DNA of 64,000 bases, from contig CAVWXY010000010.1 of assembly GCA_963758945.1 (NCBI GenBank), positions 62,001 to 126,000 of the forward strand, read 5' to 3'. This DNA is from VAZQ01 sp963758945 (GTDB lineage Bacteria > Pseudomonadota > Alphaproteobacteria > Rhizobiales > Xanthobacteraceae). Positions 26,672 through 39,839 of this stretch are shown in pieces; the first letter of the stretch is position 1; every line of letters begins with the position of its first letter. The position numbers and the translations under genes were made by a program. Under the pieces are notes generated by a model. The model was not told where the DNA came from and made no database searches. It saw nothing but the letters and a program-made list of their open reading frames with translations.

Positions 26672-27516
26672 ACCAGCAGGCCTCGCCCCGGTGCCTCGAA
26701 GCCGCCGCGCGCCAGACCGATCAACGCCGCGGCGACGCTTGCAGTGACGAAGCCGTCGAGACGATCCATCATCCCGCCATGTCCAGGTATGAGATGGCCC
26801 GAATCCTTGGCGCCGAACCTGCGCTTGAGGAAGGATTCAAACAGATCACCGGCCTGCGCGGATACCGACAGGACGATCGCGAGCATGGCGATTGCAAATA
26901 ATCCGGTAAGGGCCGCCGCCGCGGCCAGGATAACCGCCACGACGACCGCGGCGAGCGTGCCGCCGAGCGCGCCAGACCAAGTCTTGTTTGGGCTCACCTG
27001 CGGCAGGAGCTTGGGCCCGCCGGCCGCGCGCCCCACGAAATAGGCCACGGTGTCGGTCGTCCATACCACGATGAACAGAAAGATCACGGCAAGGAATCCG
27101 TGTTCGCCATCGGAGCGTAGCACGATCGGCGCCACCCCGAGCGCGCCGGCATACGGAATCCCGGCCGCGACCCAGATCCGTCGTTCGGCCGGCGCCAGCG
27201 ACCCAGCAGCGAGCGTGCCGATCGCCAGCACGATGACGGATGCCAGAACGAGCCCGCCAGCCACGAGGGCGAGCGCGAGTGCCAACGATATCGCGCCCGT
27301 CATCAGCGCGAACCGCCGATCGGCTCCAGCCACCAACGACGTCCACTCCCACAGTACCCCCATGGCCGCGACGCCCCAGACGACGGCAAAGGGCCAGCGA
27401 CCCAGATAGGCCGTCGCGATCGCGAGCGGCACGAGCACGACTGCTGAACAAACGCGCAGCGCAAGCTCGCTGCCACGAGGCACGAAAGTCCGCCATGGTT
27501 GGTCCGTGCCCGCCAC
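26665..27516 (-). CDS. cdsA: Phosphatidate cytidylyltransferase
   Basis: The 283-residue integral membrane enzyme makes CDP-diacylglycerol, the precursor of all phospholipids. About eight membrane segments are visible. The CTP-transferase signature appears as SPNKTWSGALGG and SGHLIPGHGGMMDRLDG near the C-terminus. It lies 4 bp after uppS and overlaps dxr. Confidence 0.95.
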   Translation of the reverse strand: MAGTDQPWRTFVPRGSELALRVCSAVVLVPLAIATAYLGRWPFAVVWGVAAMGVLWEWTSLVAGADRRFALMTGAISLALALALVAGGLVLASVIVLAIGTLAAGSLAPAERRIWVAAGIPYAGALGVAPIVLRSDGEHGFLAVIFLFIVVWTTDTVAYFVGRAAGGPKLLPQVSPNKTWSGALGGTLAAVVVAVILAAAAALTGLFAIAMLAIVLSVSAQAGDLFESFLKRRFGAKDSGHLIPGHGGMMDRLDGFVTASVAAALIGLARGGFEAPGRGLLVW

Positions 27517-27519
27517 CGA

Positions 27520-28278
27520 TCACGATCCAGTGCGCACGATCAGGCCGCCGAAACGACGTTCGCGCCGGTGATACTCGGTGATCGCGCCTTCGAGCGCCGC
27601 GCGGTCGAAATCGGGCCAGTAGGTCGGCACAAACACGAGTTCGCTATAGGCCGCCTGCCATAGCAGGAAATTGGACAGCCGCTGCTCGCCGCTGGTGCGG
27701 ATGATGAGGTCGGGATCGGGCAGGTCCGGGGCATCGAGATAGGTCGCGAGCTTGTCGGCCGTGACGGCGCTGACCGCCAAATTCCCGGCCGCCACGGCCG
27801 CCGCCATGCGGCGCGCCGCGCGCGCGATTTCCTGGCGCGCACCGTAGTTGAACGCGACGACCAGGACGAGCTTTTCGTTGTCTTTGGTCAGCTCCTCGGC
27901 TTCGTCGAGCAGCCGGCGGATGTCGGCGTCGAGGCTCTCACGCTCGCCGATGACGCGCACGCGCACCCCTTCGCGATGAATATCCGCGAGATCATGGCGA
28001 ATGAACCGGCGCAGCAGCGCCATCAGTTCGCGGATCTCGGTGACGGGTCTCGACCAATTCTCCGCGCTGAACGAGAAAATGGTCAGGAAACCGATGCCCA
28101 GATCGCCGGCCGCTCGCACCGTGCGGCGCAGCGCCTCGACTCCGCGGCGGTGGCCTTCCCCGCGCGGCAAGCCGCGAGCGGCGGCCCAACGTCCGTTGCC
28201 GTCCATGATGATGGCAACATGTCGCGGCACGGCGAAATCGCCGATTCCGGCTGCGCGCAGCGGCTCGGTCTTCGACAT
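27520..28278 (-). CDS. uppS: Undecaprenyl diphosphate synthase
   Basis: The 252-residue cis-prenyltransferase makes the C55 lipid carrier for peptidoglycan. Conserved motifs are IIMDGNGRWAAARGLPRGEG, TIFSFSAENWSRP and LIIRTSGEQRLSNFLLWQ. The start at 28278 (MSKTEP) has GGGAAAGCGGG in front of it and follows the frr stop by 11 bp; an upstream GTG would overlap frr. Confidence 0.95.
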   Translation of the reverse strand: MSKTEPLRAAGIGDFAVPRHVAIIMDGNGRWAAARGLPRGEGHRRGVEALRRTVRAAGDLGIGFLTIFSFSAENWSRPVTEIRELMALLRRFIRHDLADIHREGVRVRVIGERESLDADIRRLLDEAEELTKDNEKLVLVVAFNYGARQEIARAARRMAAAVAAGNLAVSAVTADKLATYLDAPDLPDPDLIIRTSGEQRLSNFLLWQAAYSELVFVPTYWPDFDRAALEGAITEYHRRERRFGGLIVRTGS

Positions 28279-28289
28279 CCCGCTTTCCC

Positions 28290-28853
28290 TCACACGGTGA
28301 GGATTTCCTTTTCCTTTGTGGCCAGCATCCTGTCGATTTCGGTGATGGCCTCGTCCGTGGCCTTCTGCACCTGCTCGGACGATCGCTTGCCATCGTCTTC
28401 GCTGATCTTGTGATCCTTTTCGAGCCTCTTGAGGACGTCAAGACCGTCGCGCCGGACGTGACGCACGGCCACTCGCGCGGCCTCGGCATATTTGTGCGCG
28501 ACTTTGACCAATTCCCTGCGCCGCTCCTCATTGAGCTCGGGGATGCGCAGCCGCAGCACTTGGCCTTCCGTTGACGGAGCGAGGCCGAGATTCGAGGCCG
28601 CAATGGCCTTTTCCACGGCATGCACCATCGATCTGTCCCAGACCTGTACCGAAATGAGCCGCGGCTCGGGTACGCTGACGGTGGCGACCTGGTTGAGCGG
28701 CATGTGGGTGCCGTAGGCCTCGACCTGTACCGGCTCGAGCAGGCTCGCCGACGCTCGCCCGGTGCGCAGCCCGCCCAACTCCTGCTTCAGCAACTGGATT
28801 GCGCCCTGCATACGGCGCTTGAGCTCGTTCATGTCGTGCGTCGGGTTTGCCAT
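28290..28853 (-). CDS. frr: Ribosome recycling factor
   Basis: The 187-residue protein splits post-termination ribosomes with EF-G. It starts MANPTHDMNELKRRMQGA and contains the RRF signature (GLRTGRASASLLEPVQVEAY) and the helical domain end ATDEAITEIDRMLATKEKEI. ATG 28853 lies 76 bp after pyrH, the usual pairing. Confidence 0.96.
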   Translation of the reverse strand: MANPTHDMNELKRRMQGAIQLLKQELGGLRTGRASASLLEPVQVEAYGTHMPLNQVATVSVPEPRLISVQVWDRSMVHAVEKAIAASNLGLAPSTEGQVLRLRIPELNEERRRELVKVAHKYAEAARVAVRHVRRDGLDVLKRLEKDHKISEDDGKRSSEQVQKATDEAITEIDRMLATKEKEILTV

Positions 28854-28929
28854 GGCGACCCTCGAATACGTTGGCCGCTCCTGCGAGCGTGCCGCCTGCG
28901 TGCGGCGGTTGGCGACCTGCACAACCGCC

Positions 28930-29664
28930 TCAATTGCCGACGACGGTCGCGCGCGCATCCCCGCGCAATACCGCCGCGATCGCTCCCTTTTCGCGGATCG
29001 AGAACACGATGATAGGCATCCGGTTTTCCCGGGCAAGCGCGAAGGCGGTGGTATCCATCACTTTCAGATTGCGCTCGATCGCCTCTTGATGGGTCAAACG
29101 GTCGAAGCGTTGCGCGCCTTTGTCCTTCTTCGGATCGGCGCTGTAGACCCCGTCGACATCGGTGGCCTTGAGCACCGCATCGGCGCCGATCTCGGCCGCC
29201 CGGAGGACGGCGGTAGTATCGGTGGTGAAGAACGGATTGCCGGTGCCCGCCGCGAGCAGGAGCATCCGCCCTTTCTCGAGATGGCGAAGCGCCCGCGGTC
29301 GCTCATAGGTCTCGCAAATTTCCGGCATCGCCAGTGCCGACATCGTGCGGGCCGCGATCCCCGCTTGTTCGATGGCGGACTCCAGCGCCAGCGCGTTCAT
29401 GACGGTTGCAAGGATGCCCATCATGTCGCCGGTCACCCGCGGAATGCCGGTCGCCGATACCGTGACGCCGCGAAAGATATTGCCGCCGCCGACCACGACC
29501 GCGATCGCCACGCCTTGTCGCTGCGCCGCGACGAGGTCGGCCGCGATGCGCTCGAGCGTTGCCTGGTGGATGCCGAAGCTGCCCGGGCCCATGAGCGCCT
29601 CGCCGGAGACCTTCACCACGACGCGCCGGTAGACGGGTTCTGTCACGGCAGCTCCTGCAACCAA
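28930..29664 (-). CDS. pyrH: UMP kinase
   Basis: The 244-residue amino-acid-kinase-fold enzyme phosphorylates UMP. Motifs are VVVKVSGEALMG at the N-terminus, VVVGGGNIFRG and DTTAFALARENRMPIIVF. A GTG seven codons in (VTEPVYRR) could be the true start. It follows tsf by 63 bp within the rpsB-tsf-pyrH-frr series. Confidence 0.95.
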   Translation of the reverse strand: MVAGAAVTEPVYRRVVVKVSGEALMGPGSFGIHQATLERIAADLVAAQRQGVAIAVVVGGGNIFRGVTVSATGIPRVTGDMMGILATVMNALALESAIEQAGIAARTMSALAMPEICETYERPRALRHLEKGRMLLLAAGTGNPFFTTDTTAVLRAAEIGADAVLKATDVDGVYSADPKKDKGAQRFDRLTHQEAIERNLKVMDTTAFALARENRMPIIVFSIREKGAIAAVLRGDARATVVGN

Positions 29665-29727
29665 TCGCCCGCGCGCGGCTCCGGGGGGACCTATCGCGAA
29701 GGGGGAACGTGTGCCGCTAGGTGAGGC

Positions 29728-30652
29728 TCAGTTCGATTTGACCAGAGCCGCGACCTCGCCGCCGAAGTCGCTATCCGGCCGCTCGATACCTTCACCCAGC
29801 GCGTAGCGCGCAAACCCGCTGATCTTGATCGGCGCCCCGACCTTGCCCTCCGCTTCCCTGATCGCCTGGGAAACGCTCTTGTCCGGCTCGTGGATGAAGG
29901 CCTGGTCGAGCAGGCAGACCTCCTTGTGAAAGGTCTTGAGCCCGGATTCGACGATCTTGTCGATGACATTCGCGGGCTTCCCCTGCGCCTTGTACTTGTC
30001 CGCGAGCACCTCCTTCTCGCGCCGGACGACGTCCGGGTCGAGGCCGGAGGGATCGACGGCCTGCGGGTTGGAGGCGGCGACGTGCATCGCGAGCATGCGA
30101 CCGAACCGCTTGAGTTCGTCGCTCTTGCCGGTCGAACTCCAGTGCCACCAACACTCCGATCTTGCCGAGACCTTCTTCAACGGAATTGTGGACATAGCTT
30201 CCGATCACGCCGCTCCCGACCGACAACGAGGATGCGCGCCGCAGCGACATGTTCTCGCCGATCTTGGCGATCGTGTCGGCGATGGCGTCCGCCATGGTAA
30301 TGTCCCCGACTTTCGCCGCCTTGATCTTCTCGAGTTCGGGCCCGACCGCGAGCGCCACGTTCGCGATCATCTTCACCAAACCCTGGAACAGATCGTTGCG
30401 GGCGACGAAATCGGTCTCGGAATTGACCTCGACGAGAACGCCTTTCGAGCCCGCCACTGCGAGGCCGATGAGACCCTCGGCGGCGACGCGGCCGGCCTTC
30501 TTGGCGGCTTTGGCGAGCCCCTTCTTGCGCAGCAAGTCGACGGCATGCTCCATCGCGCCACCGGTTTCCTGCAGCGCGGCCTTGCAGTCCATCATGCCGG
30601 CGCCGGTGCGCTCGCGCAGTTCCTTCACCATTTGCGCGGTGATGTTGGTCAT
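29728..30652 (-). CDS. tsf: Elongation factor Ts, with one-base frameshift in the sequence
   Basis: EF-Ts recycles EF-Tu·GDP. The first part starts MTNITAQMVKELRERTGAGM and reads correctly to GKIGVLVALE. The frame then breaks, and the rest (TGKSDELKRFGRMLAMHVAA to the C-terminus) is in another frame. Deleting one T in GAGTTCGACC (30135/30136) restores ALESTGKSDELK and a 307-residue protein, the normal length. Because tsf is essential and the rest is intact, a sequencing error is far likelier than a true mutation. It lies 158 bp after rpsB. Confidence 0.92.
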
Positions 30653-30810
30653 GTCGTTGTCCTTCTCATCCCGGCCGGTCGCATCGAGCATCCGACTCTC
30701 TGACCGCTACCGTGCCCGCGCCCGCCTTCGCGCGAGGTAACGGAAGCAAGGCGCGCTGGCCGGACGTCTGTTGCCGACGCCGCGTGGTCCGGCCGCGTTG
30801 ACGCACCGCA

Positions 30811-31803
30811 TCACTCCGCGGTCAATTCCTTCGATTGCGCGATCCAGCCTTCCACCCGAGCCGGCAACCCCACCTCCTCGCCGATCGTGCGGGCGGCCTC
30901 GGGCCCGAGCCCCGCGATCTGCCAATAGTGGAATATGCCGAGATCATTGAGCTTCTTTTCGATCGCGGGCGAGACGTGGTGGAGCTTCGTGAGATCGTCG
31001 GCGACGCCGCGCGGGCCGGAAAGAACTTCGTAACCCGGACCGTCCGCCGGCGCCGGCAGCTCTTCCGAAACCGGCTCGGCCGCTGCTCCGACGTCGATAC
31101 CGAGCTCGCCTTGAGCTCGCGAAATACCATCGATCGCGGCTTTCGCTATGAGATCGCAATAGAGCGTGATGGCGCGGCTCGCGTCGTCGTTGCCGGGCAC
31201 GACATAGGTGATGCCGTCCGGATCGCAATTGGTATCGACGATGGCGGCAACCGGCACGTTGAGGCGTCGCGCCTCCTTGATCGCGATGTCCTCTTTGTTG
31301 GTATCGATGACGAACAGGAGATCCGGCAGCCCGCCCATGTCCTTGATGCCGCCGAGCGCGCGATCTAGCTTGTCGCGCTCGCGCTGAAGCGTGAGCCGCT
31401 CCTTCTTGGTGTATCCTTGGGCCTCGCCCGAGGCGAGCATCTCGTCGAGCTTGCGCAGGCGCGAGATCGACTGGGAGATCGTTTTCCAGTTGGTGAGCGT
31501 GCCCCCCAGCCAGCGAGAATTTACGTAATACTGGGCCGACTTCTTGGCCGCCTCGGCGATGGCATCCTGCGCCTGACGCTTGGTGCCGACGAACAAGATG
31601 CGTCCGCCGTTGGCGACCGTATCGCTCACCGCTTGCAGCGCGCGGTGCATCATCGGCACGGATTGGGCAAGATCGATGATATGGATGTTATTGCGGGTGC
31701 CGAAGATGAATTCGGACATCTTCGGGTTCCAGCGATGGGATTGATGACCGAAATGCACGCCAGCCTCCAGGAGCTGGCGCATGGAGAAGTCCGGAATCGT
31801 CAT
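30811..31803 (-). CDS. rpsB: Ribosomal protein S2 with C-terminal extension
   Basis: The 330-residue protein contains S2 motifs (LLEAGVHFGHQSHRWNPKM, NSRWLGGTLTNWKTI, VPGNDDASRAITLYC). Standard S2 is about 240-260 residues. The extra ~80 at the C-terminus form an acidic linker and a helix-hairpin-helix-like domain (LTKLHHVSPAIEKKLNDLGI), a form known in Hyphomicrobiales. First gene of the rpsB-tsf-pyrH-frr series; the 292 bp between it and the dnaE stop must hold its promoter and leader. Confidence 0.95.
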   Translation of the reverse strand: MTIPDFSMRQLLEAGVHFGHQSHRWNPKMSEFIFGTRNNIHIIDLAQSVPMMHRALQAVSDTVANGGRILFVGTKRQAQDAIAEAAKKSAQYYVNSRWLGGTLTNWKTISQSISRLRKLDEMLASGEAQGYTKKERLTLQRERDKLDRALGGIKDMGGLPDLLFVIDTNKEDIAIKEARRLNVPVAAIVDTNCDPDGITYVVPGNDDASRAITLYCDLIAKAAIDGISRAQGELGIDVGAAAEPVSEELPAPADGPGYEVLSGPRGVADDLTKLHHVSPAIEKKLNDLGIFHYWQIAGLGPEAARTIGEEVGLPARVEGWIAQSKELTAE

Positions 31804-32095
31804 ATGTCGTATTCTCCGGTTGAGCCGCCGCGGACCCGTGAGTTCTTCCGTCCTTGCGGTCGGAACGAACCACCGGATGGCTGTCGAGGCCGAGGTCCGC
31901 GTGTGAGGTTGCCGGCCTTATATAGGCATGACTCGGCCGGCGCAAGGATACCCGCCGGTAGTGCAAGAGCAGCCCGGGTAGAGGCCGCGTGATCTCTCCG
32001 GCTCATGGCGCCCCCTCCTCGTGGGAGGGCTTGCCGGTGACGCCGATACCCCGACGGGGCGCGTGATCGGCGATCGCTGCCGCCCGATGCAGGGA

Positions 32096-35554
<3,459 letters not shown>

Positions 35555-35764
35555 TCGACCCTCACGATTCGCGATGCGGCAAATGTGATGAGCGCTGCGA
35601 GCGCTGTCCACCGCGACGACCGATTGCGAGCCGGCGAAGCGGCTTTTCCCCAACCGCATCGACCGCTCGCACCCGCCGGATCGGGGCCGTGCCCCGGTGC
35701 CAATCCCACCATCGCGGGGTTCCGGGCTTCGATTGCGGCCTAAAGATATCGCCCCGGTAGCAAC

Positions 35765-35863
35765 TTACAGCGCGGCTATGACCTGAGCCCAGATCGCGAT
35801 CGTGCCCAAAAACAAAGCTAATGAAGTAAGTGTAGCGGCTTCTTCAACAACAGCGCGAACCAT
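35765..35863 (-). CDS. Small membrane peptide, 32 aa
   Basis: The 32-residue open frame begins MVRAVVEEAATLTSLALFLG and ends in one membrane helix (TSLALFLGTIAIWAQVIAAL). AAGGGG lies 6 bp before the ATG at 35863, and the stop is TAA. I believe similar peptides occur in Bradyrhizobium-type genomes, but could not check. It lies 210 bp before dnaE in the same direction. Function unknown. Confidence 0.5.
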   Translation of the reverse strand: MVRAVVEEAATLTSLALFLGTIAIWAQVIAAL

Positions 35864-36064
35864 GACGCGTCCCCTTACTCAAGAACAGGACGAGAACATA
35901 GTTCATGCTCCGTTCTGGATCAAGCGAAAACAACGACCGCAGTTCCGAATTGGCAAAGCGCCAACGTGCTGGCCGCAGCGCCGTCGCCGAATATCGCTAA
36001 GTCCGACGGGCCAAACAGCTCGGACGCGACCGCACGACGGCTACGAAAAAAAGCTTGAATCGCT

Positions 36065-36337
36065 CTATCGCCGTCGCGACCGCACACCCTGGCCAGTGCT
36101 TTCGGTCCCCTTCTGGCCGCTGCCGAATTGCAGGTACCACGGGTTCTGGACACAGGACGCGCCTGCCCCGCGCGCCGTCAGCATGCACTGTTCGAATGAG
36201 GTGAAGGCGCAACTCACACCCGTCGGCGGGTAGTCGACGCACCAAGGCCGGTAGGTCTCGGCCGTGGCCGAGCGGGTATCGATGGCGGCGACACTTGCGA
36301 CCGCAAGCAGGGCGAAAGCGGCGTGGGCCATGGTCAT
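36065..36337 (-). CDS. DUF3551 small exported protein
   Basis: The 90-residue product has a signal peptide (HAAFALLAVASVAAIDTRSA, cleavage near ATA-ET). The DUF3551 core follows: YRPWCVDYP, GVSCAFTSFEQCMLTARGAG and ASCVQNPWY, with four conserved cysteines likely forming disulfides in the periplasm. The family is abundant in Bradyrhizobium-like bacteria and its role is unknown. The C-terminal tail after GSGQKG is not conserved. A second copy lies at 40380. Confidence 0.75.
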   Translation of the reverse strand: MTMAHAAFALLAVASVAAIDTRSATAETYRPWCVDYPPTGVSCAFTSFEQCMLTARGAGASCVQNPWYLQFGSGQKGTESTGQGVRSRRR

Positions 36338-36436
36338 GGTTTATGCCTCCGCTGTCGGCCACCCATCGGATTGAACACCCAAGGACAGCCGGTATTCCGG
36401 CGCCGGCCGAGGCGCAAGGCCGGCGAGCTCGGCCGC

Positions 36437-37180
36437 TCAGGCGAGCTCCACCACCAAGCCCTCGCGGAGCGTGACGCGCCGGTCCATGCGCGCGGCAATG
36501 TCCATGTTGTGGGTGGCGACGACGACCGCAAGACCGGAGGCCCGCACGAGTTGGGTGAGCCCGGAGAAGACGTGCTCGGAGGTGCGGGGGTCGAGATTTC
36601 CGGTCGGCTCGTCGGCCAGCAGAATGCGCGGCGCGTTGGCGACCGCGCGCGCGATCGCAACCCGTTGCTGCTCGCCGCCCGAAAGCTCTGCCGGCCGGTG
36701 GGTGAGGCGCTCCTTCAGGCCGAGATAGCCGAGCAGATCGGTCGCACGTCGAATGGCTTCGGCGCGCGACAGGCCACGCACCATTTGCGGCATGACCACG
36801 TTCTCGATCGCGGAGAATTCCATCAGCAGGTGATGAAATTGATAGACGAAGCCGATCTCGGTGCGACGGATGCGCGTACGCTCGGCATCCGAGAGCTGGG
36901 AGGTGGGGATCTGGTCGATATAGACCTCGCCGGCGTCCGGCTGCTCGAGCAGGCCCGCGACGTGCAGGAGGGTCGATTTCCCGGCGCCGGACGGCGCCAC
37001 CAATGCAACCGATTGCCCCGGCCAGATCGCGAGCTCGGCCCCTTTGAGGATTTCCAGCAGCACGTCTCCCTGGCGGTAATGCCGGTCGATCCCGTGCAGA
37101 AAAAGGATCGGAGGGTCGTCCGCGCTCGACTTGACGGCGCTATCCGCGGCGGATTCGCGGTTGATCGTCGTGTCATTCAT
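36437..37180 (-). CDS. lolD: Lipoprotein-releasing system ATP-binding protein LolD
   Basis: The 247-residue ABC ATPase powers lipoprotein release from the inner membrane. Walker A is APSGAGKST (a Gly-to-Ala change in the usual GPSG start), the signature is LSGGEQQRVAIARA, Walker B is LLADEPTGNLD and the switch His is in VATHNMD. Its start overlaps the lolC stop by 8 bp. An N-terminal extension of about 25 residues precedes the ABC domain. Confidence 0.94.
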   Translation of the reverse strand: MNDTTINRESAADSAVKSSADDPPILFLHGIDRHYRQGDVLLEILKGAELAIWPGQSVALVAPSGAGKSTLLHVAGLLEQPDAGEVYIDQIPTSQLSDAERTRIRRTEIGFVYQFHHLLMEFSAIENVVMPQMVRGLSRAEAIRRATDLLGYLGLKERLTHRPAELSGGEQQRVAIARAVANAPRILLADEPTGNLDPRTSEHVFSGLTQLVRASGLAVVVATHNMDIAARMDRRVTLREGLVVELA

Positions 37181-38441
37181 AGCGCAACGCCTCGACCGGA
37201 TCGAGGCGCGCCGCGCGCCAGGCCGGGTAGAGCGTCGCCAAGAGCGACAGCGCGAGCGCCATCACCACCACCGCCGTGGTCTCGCCGACATCGAGGTCGG
37301 CCGGAAGCTTCGATAGAAAATACAGCTCGGGGGAGAACAATTCGGTGTTGGTCAGCCAGGAGAGGAAGCGGCGGATCGACTCGATGTTGAGGCACACCAG
37401 CAGCGCCAGCAAAAACCCGACGACGGTGCCGACCACCCCCACCGAGGCGCCGGTCATCATGAACACGCGCATGATCGCGCCTTGCGTGACGCCCATGGTG
37501 CGCAGGATTCCGATATCGCGGCCCTTGTCCTTCACCAGCATGATCAGACCGGACGTGATGTTGAAGGCCGCGACGATCACGATGATCGTCAGGATCAGGA
37601 ACATCACGTTGCGCTCGACTTGCAACGCATTGAAGAAGGTGGAGTTGCGCTGGCGCCAGTCCACCATGTAGATCGGCCGGCCGGCGGCGTCGGTGATCAA
37701 CTTGCGGAAGCGGTCGATCTGGTCCGGCTGGTCGACATAGACTTCGATGGCCGTAACGTCGCCGGCGCGGTTGAAATAAGCCTGCGCCTCGGGCAACGGC
37801 ATGAACACGAAGGCGGAATCGTACTCCGACATCCCGACCTCGAAAACCGCCGCGACCTTGTAGGCTTTGATGCGGGGGGTCGTACCCATCGGGGTGACCG
37901 CCCCGCGCGGAGCAACGAGCGTCACGCTGTCGCCTACTCGCAGCGAGAGTTGATCGGCAAGGCGCTTGCCGATTGCCACGCCCTGGCCGGCGTCGAAGCC
38001 TTCGAGTGTGCCCTGTCGGATGTTGTTGCCGAGGGAGGGAAGCTTGACGAGGTCGGCGGCGCGCACGCCGCGTACCAGCACGCCGGAGGCATTGAACGGC
38101 GAGGACGCCAGCGCCTGCCCCTCGACGATCGGCGCGGCGAGGATGATCCCCTCCACGGTGGAAAGGCGGTCGGCCACCGGCTGCCAGTCGGTCAATGGCT
38201 GCTCCAGGGGCTGGATCAGGAGGTGCCCGTTCAGCCCCAAAATCTTGTCCAGCAGCTCCTTGCGGAAGCCGTTCATCACCGCCATCACGATGATCAGGGT
38301 GGCAACGCCGAGCATGATGCCGAGGAAGGAAAATCCGGCATTGACCGAGATGAATCCCTCCTGCCGCCGCGCCCGCAAATAGCGCAGCGAAAGCATCCAT
38401 TCGAATGGGGCGAACGGGTGGGTTCCCCTGGGCTCGTTCAT
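37173..38441 (-). CDS. lolC: Lipoprotein-releasing system permease LolC/LolE
   Basis: The 422-residue permease has the MacB/FtsX fold: one membrane helix near the N-terminus (FISVNAGFSFLGIMLGVATL), a large periplasmic domain (about 60-270) and three C-terminal helices including IVIVAAFNITSGLIMLV. The cytosolic coupling segment is GRDIGILRTMGVTQGAIMRV. Only one such gene is present, as usual in alphaproteobacteria, where it probably works as a homodimer with LolD. Confidence 0.94.
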   Translation of the reverse strand: MNEPRGTHPFAPFEWMLSLRYLRARRQEGFISVNAGFSFLGIMLGVATLIIVMAVMNGFRKELLDKILGLNGHLLIQPLEQPLTDWQPVADRLSTVEGIILAAPIVEGQALASSPFNASGVLVRGVRAADLVKLPSLGNNIRQGTLEGFDAGQGVAIGKRLADQLSLRVGDSVTLVAPRGAVTPMGTTPRIKAYKVAAVFEVGMSEYDSAFVFMPLPEAQAYFNRAGDVTAIEVYVDQPDQIDRFRKLITDAAGRPIYMVDWRQRNSTFFNALQVERNVMFLILTIIVIVAAFNITSGLIMLVKDKGRDIGILRTMGVTQGAIMRVFMMTGASVGVVGTVVGFLLALLVCLNIESIRRFLSWLTNTELFSPELYFLSKLPADLDVGETTAVVVMALALSLLATLYPAWRAARLDPVEALRYE

Positions 38442-38519
38442 CGCGATGTGCTCCTCGCCCTCGATGTCACACGATTCTGGCCGTTTCGGGCCGTGCGGCG
38501 ACCGCGAAATCCGCAGATT

Positions 38520-39839
38520 TCACGGGGTGAGCCGTTTGATCGCATCGACCGGGCTCATCAACTCCCGGCTGCCGTCGGCGCGCCGCTTGACCTCCACCCT
38601 GCCCTCGGCCAGTCCCTTCGGCCCGACCAGGATCTGCCACGGGATGCCGATGAGGTCGGCGCCGGCGAATTTTGCGCCGGGACGCTGGTCGAGGTCATCA
38701 TACAGCACGTCGACGCCGCCTGCCGTCAGCGCGCGGTAAAGCCCCTCGCACGCCGCATCGGTATCGGCGCCGCCCTGCTTGAGATTGAGGATCGCGACCC
38801 TGAACGGCGCCACCGCCTCCGGCCATTGGATGCCGGCGTCGTCGTGAAACGCCTCGATGATCGCACCGACCAGCCGCGACACGCCAACCCCGTAGGAGCC
38901 GCCGTGGACCGGCCGCTCCACGCCGTCGGGTCCGGCCACTACGGCCTTCATCGCTTCGGAATACTTGGTCCCGAAATAGAAGATCTGCCCCACCTCGATG
39001 CCGCGGGTCTGCAGGCGCTTGTCCGCGGGCACCTCGCGCTCGAAGCGGGCGGGGTCGTGCACGTCCTCGGTCGAGGCATAGAGGCTGGTCCACGGCCGGA
39101 TGTGCGAGGTCAGGTCTGCGTCGTAATCGACGCTCTCGTCGGGAATGGGAAGACCGAGGACGTCGCTGTTGCAGAACACGCCGGATTCCCCGGTCTCCGC
39201 GAGAATGATGAACTCGTGCGACAGATCGCCGCCGATGGGCCCGGTTTCGGCCGCCATCGGAATGGCCTTGAGCCCCATGCGCGCGAAGGTGCGCAAATAG
39301 GCAACGAACATCTTGTTGTAGGACAGCCGCGCCGCCGCCTCGTCCAGATCGAAGGAATAAGCATCCTTCATCAGGAATTCGCGTCCGCGCATCACTCCGA
39401 AACGCGGGCGCTGCTCGTCGCGAAACTTCCACTGGATGTGATAGAGGATCTTCGGCAATTCGCGGTAGGAACGAGTGTAGGCGCGGAAGATCTCCGTGAT
39501 CATGTCTTCGTTGGTCGGACCGTAGAGCATCTCGCGTTCATGCCGGTCCTTGATGCGCAGCATCTCCGGGCCGTAAGCATCGTAGCGTCCGCTCTCGCGC
39601 CAGAGTTCGGCCAGCTGCAGCGTGGGCATCAAGAGCTCGATTGCGCCCGCGCGATCCTGTTCCTCGCGCACGATCTGCTCGATCTTCTTGAGCACCCGAA
39701 AGCCCAGCGGCAGCCAGGCATAGATCCCCGCCGCCTCCTGCCGGATGAGCCCGGCGCGAAGCATGAGGCGGTGGGACGCGATCTCCGCCTCTTTGGGCGT
39801 TTCGCGCAGGATCGGCAGGAAATAGCGGGACAGGCGCAT
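38520..39839 (-). CDS. proS: Prolyl-tRNA synthetase (short form without editing domain)
   Basis: The 439-residue class II synthetase shows the motifs RAGLIRQEAAGIYAWLPLGF (motif 1 region), IQWKFRDEQRPRFGVMRGRE (motif 2) and GSYGVGVSRLVGAIIE (motif 3). Most bacterial enzymes are about 570 residues with an inserted Ala-editing domain; this is the short alphaproteobacterial form. It begins MRLSRYFLPILRETPKEAE. It precedes lolC by 78 bp. Confidence 0.95.
   Translation of the reverse strand: MRLSRYFLPILRETPKEAEIASHRLMLRAGLIRQEAAGIYAWLPLGFRVLKKIEQIVREEQDRAGAIELLMPTLQLAELWRESGRYDAYGPEMLRIKDRHEREMLYGPTNEDMITEIFRAYTRSYRELPKILYHIQWKFRDEQRPRFGVMRGREFLMKDAYSFDLDEAAARLSYNKMFVAYLRTFARMGLKAIPMAAETGPIGGDLSHEFIILAETGESGVFCNSDVLGLPIPDESVDYDADLTSHIRPWTSLYASTEDVHDPARFEREVPADKRLQTRGIEVGQIFYFGTKYSEAMKAVVAGPDGVERPVHGGSYGVGVSRLVGAIIEAFHDDAGIQWPEAVAPFRVAILNLKQGGADTDAACEGLYRALTAGGVDVLYDDLDQRPGAKFAGADLIGIPWQILVGPKGLAEGRVEVKRRADGSRELMSPVDAIKRLTP

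Noticed and set aside
29728..30652. Programmed frameshift in tsf
   Set aside because: No slippery heptamer or stimulatory structure is evident, and three other genes have the same kind of one-base error.
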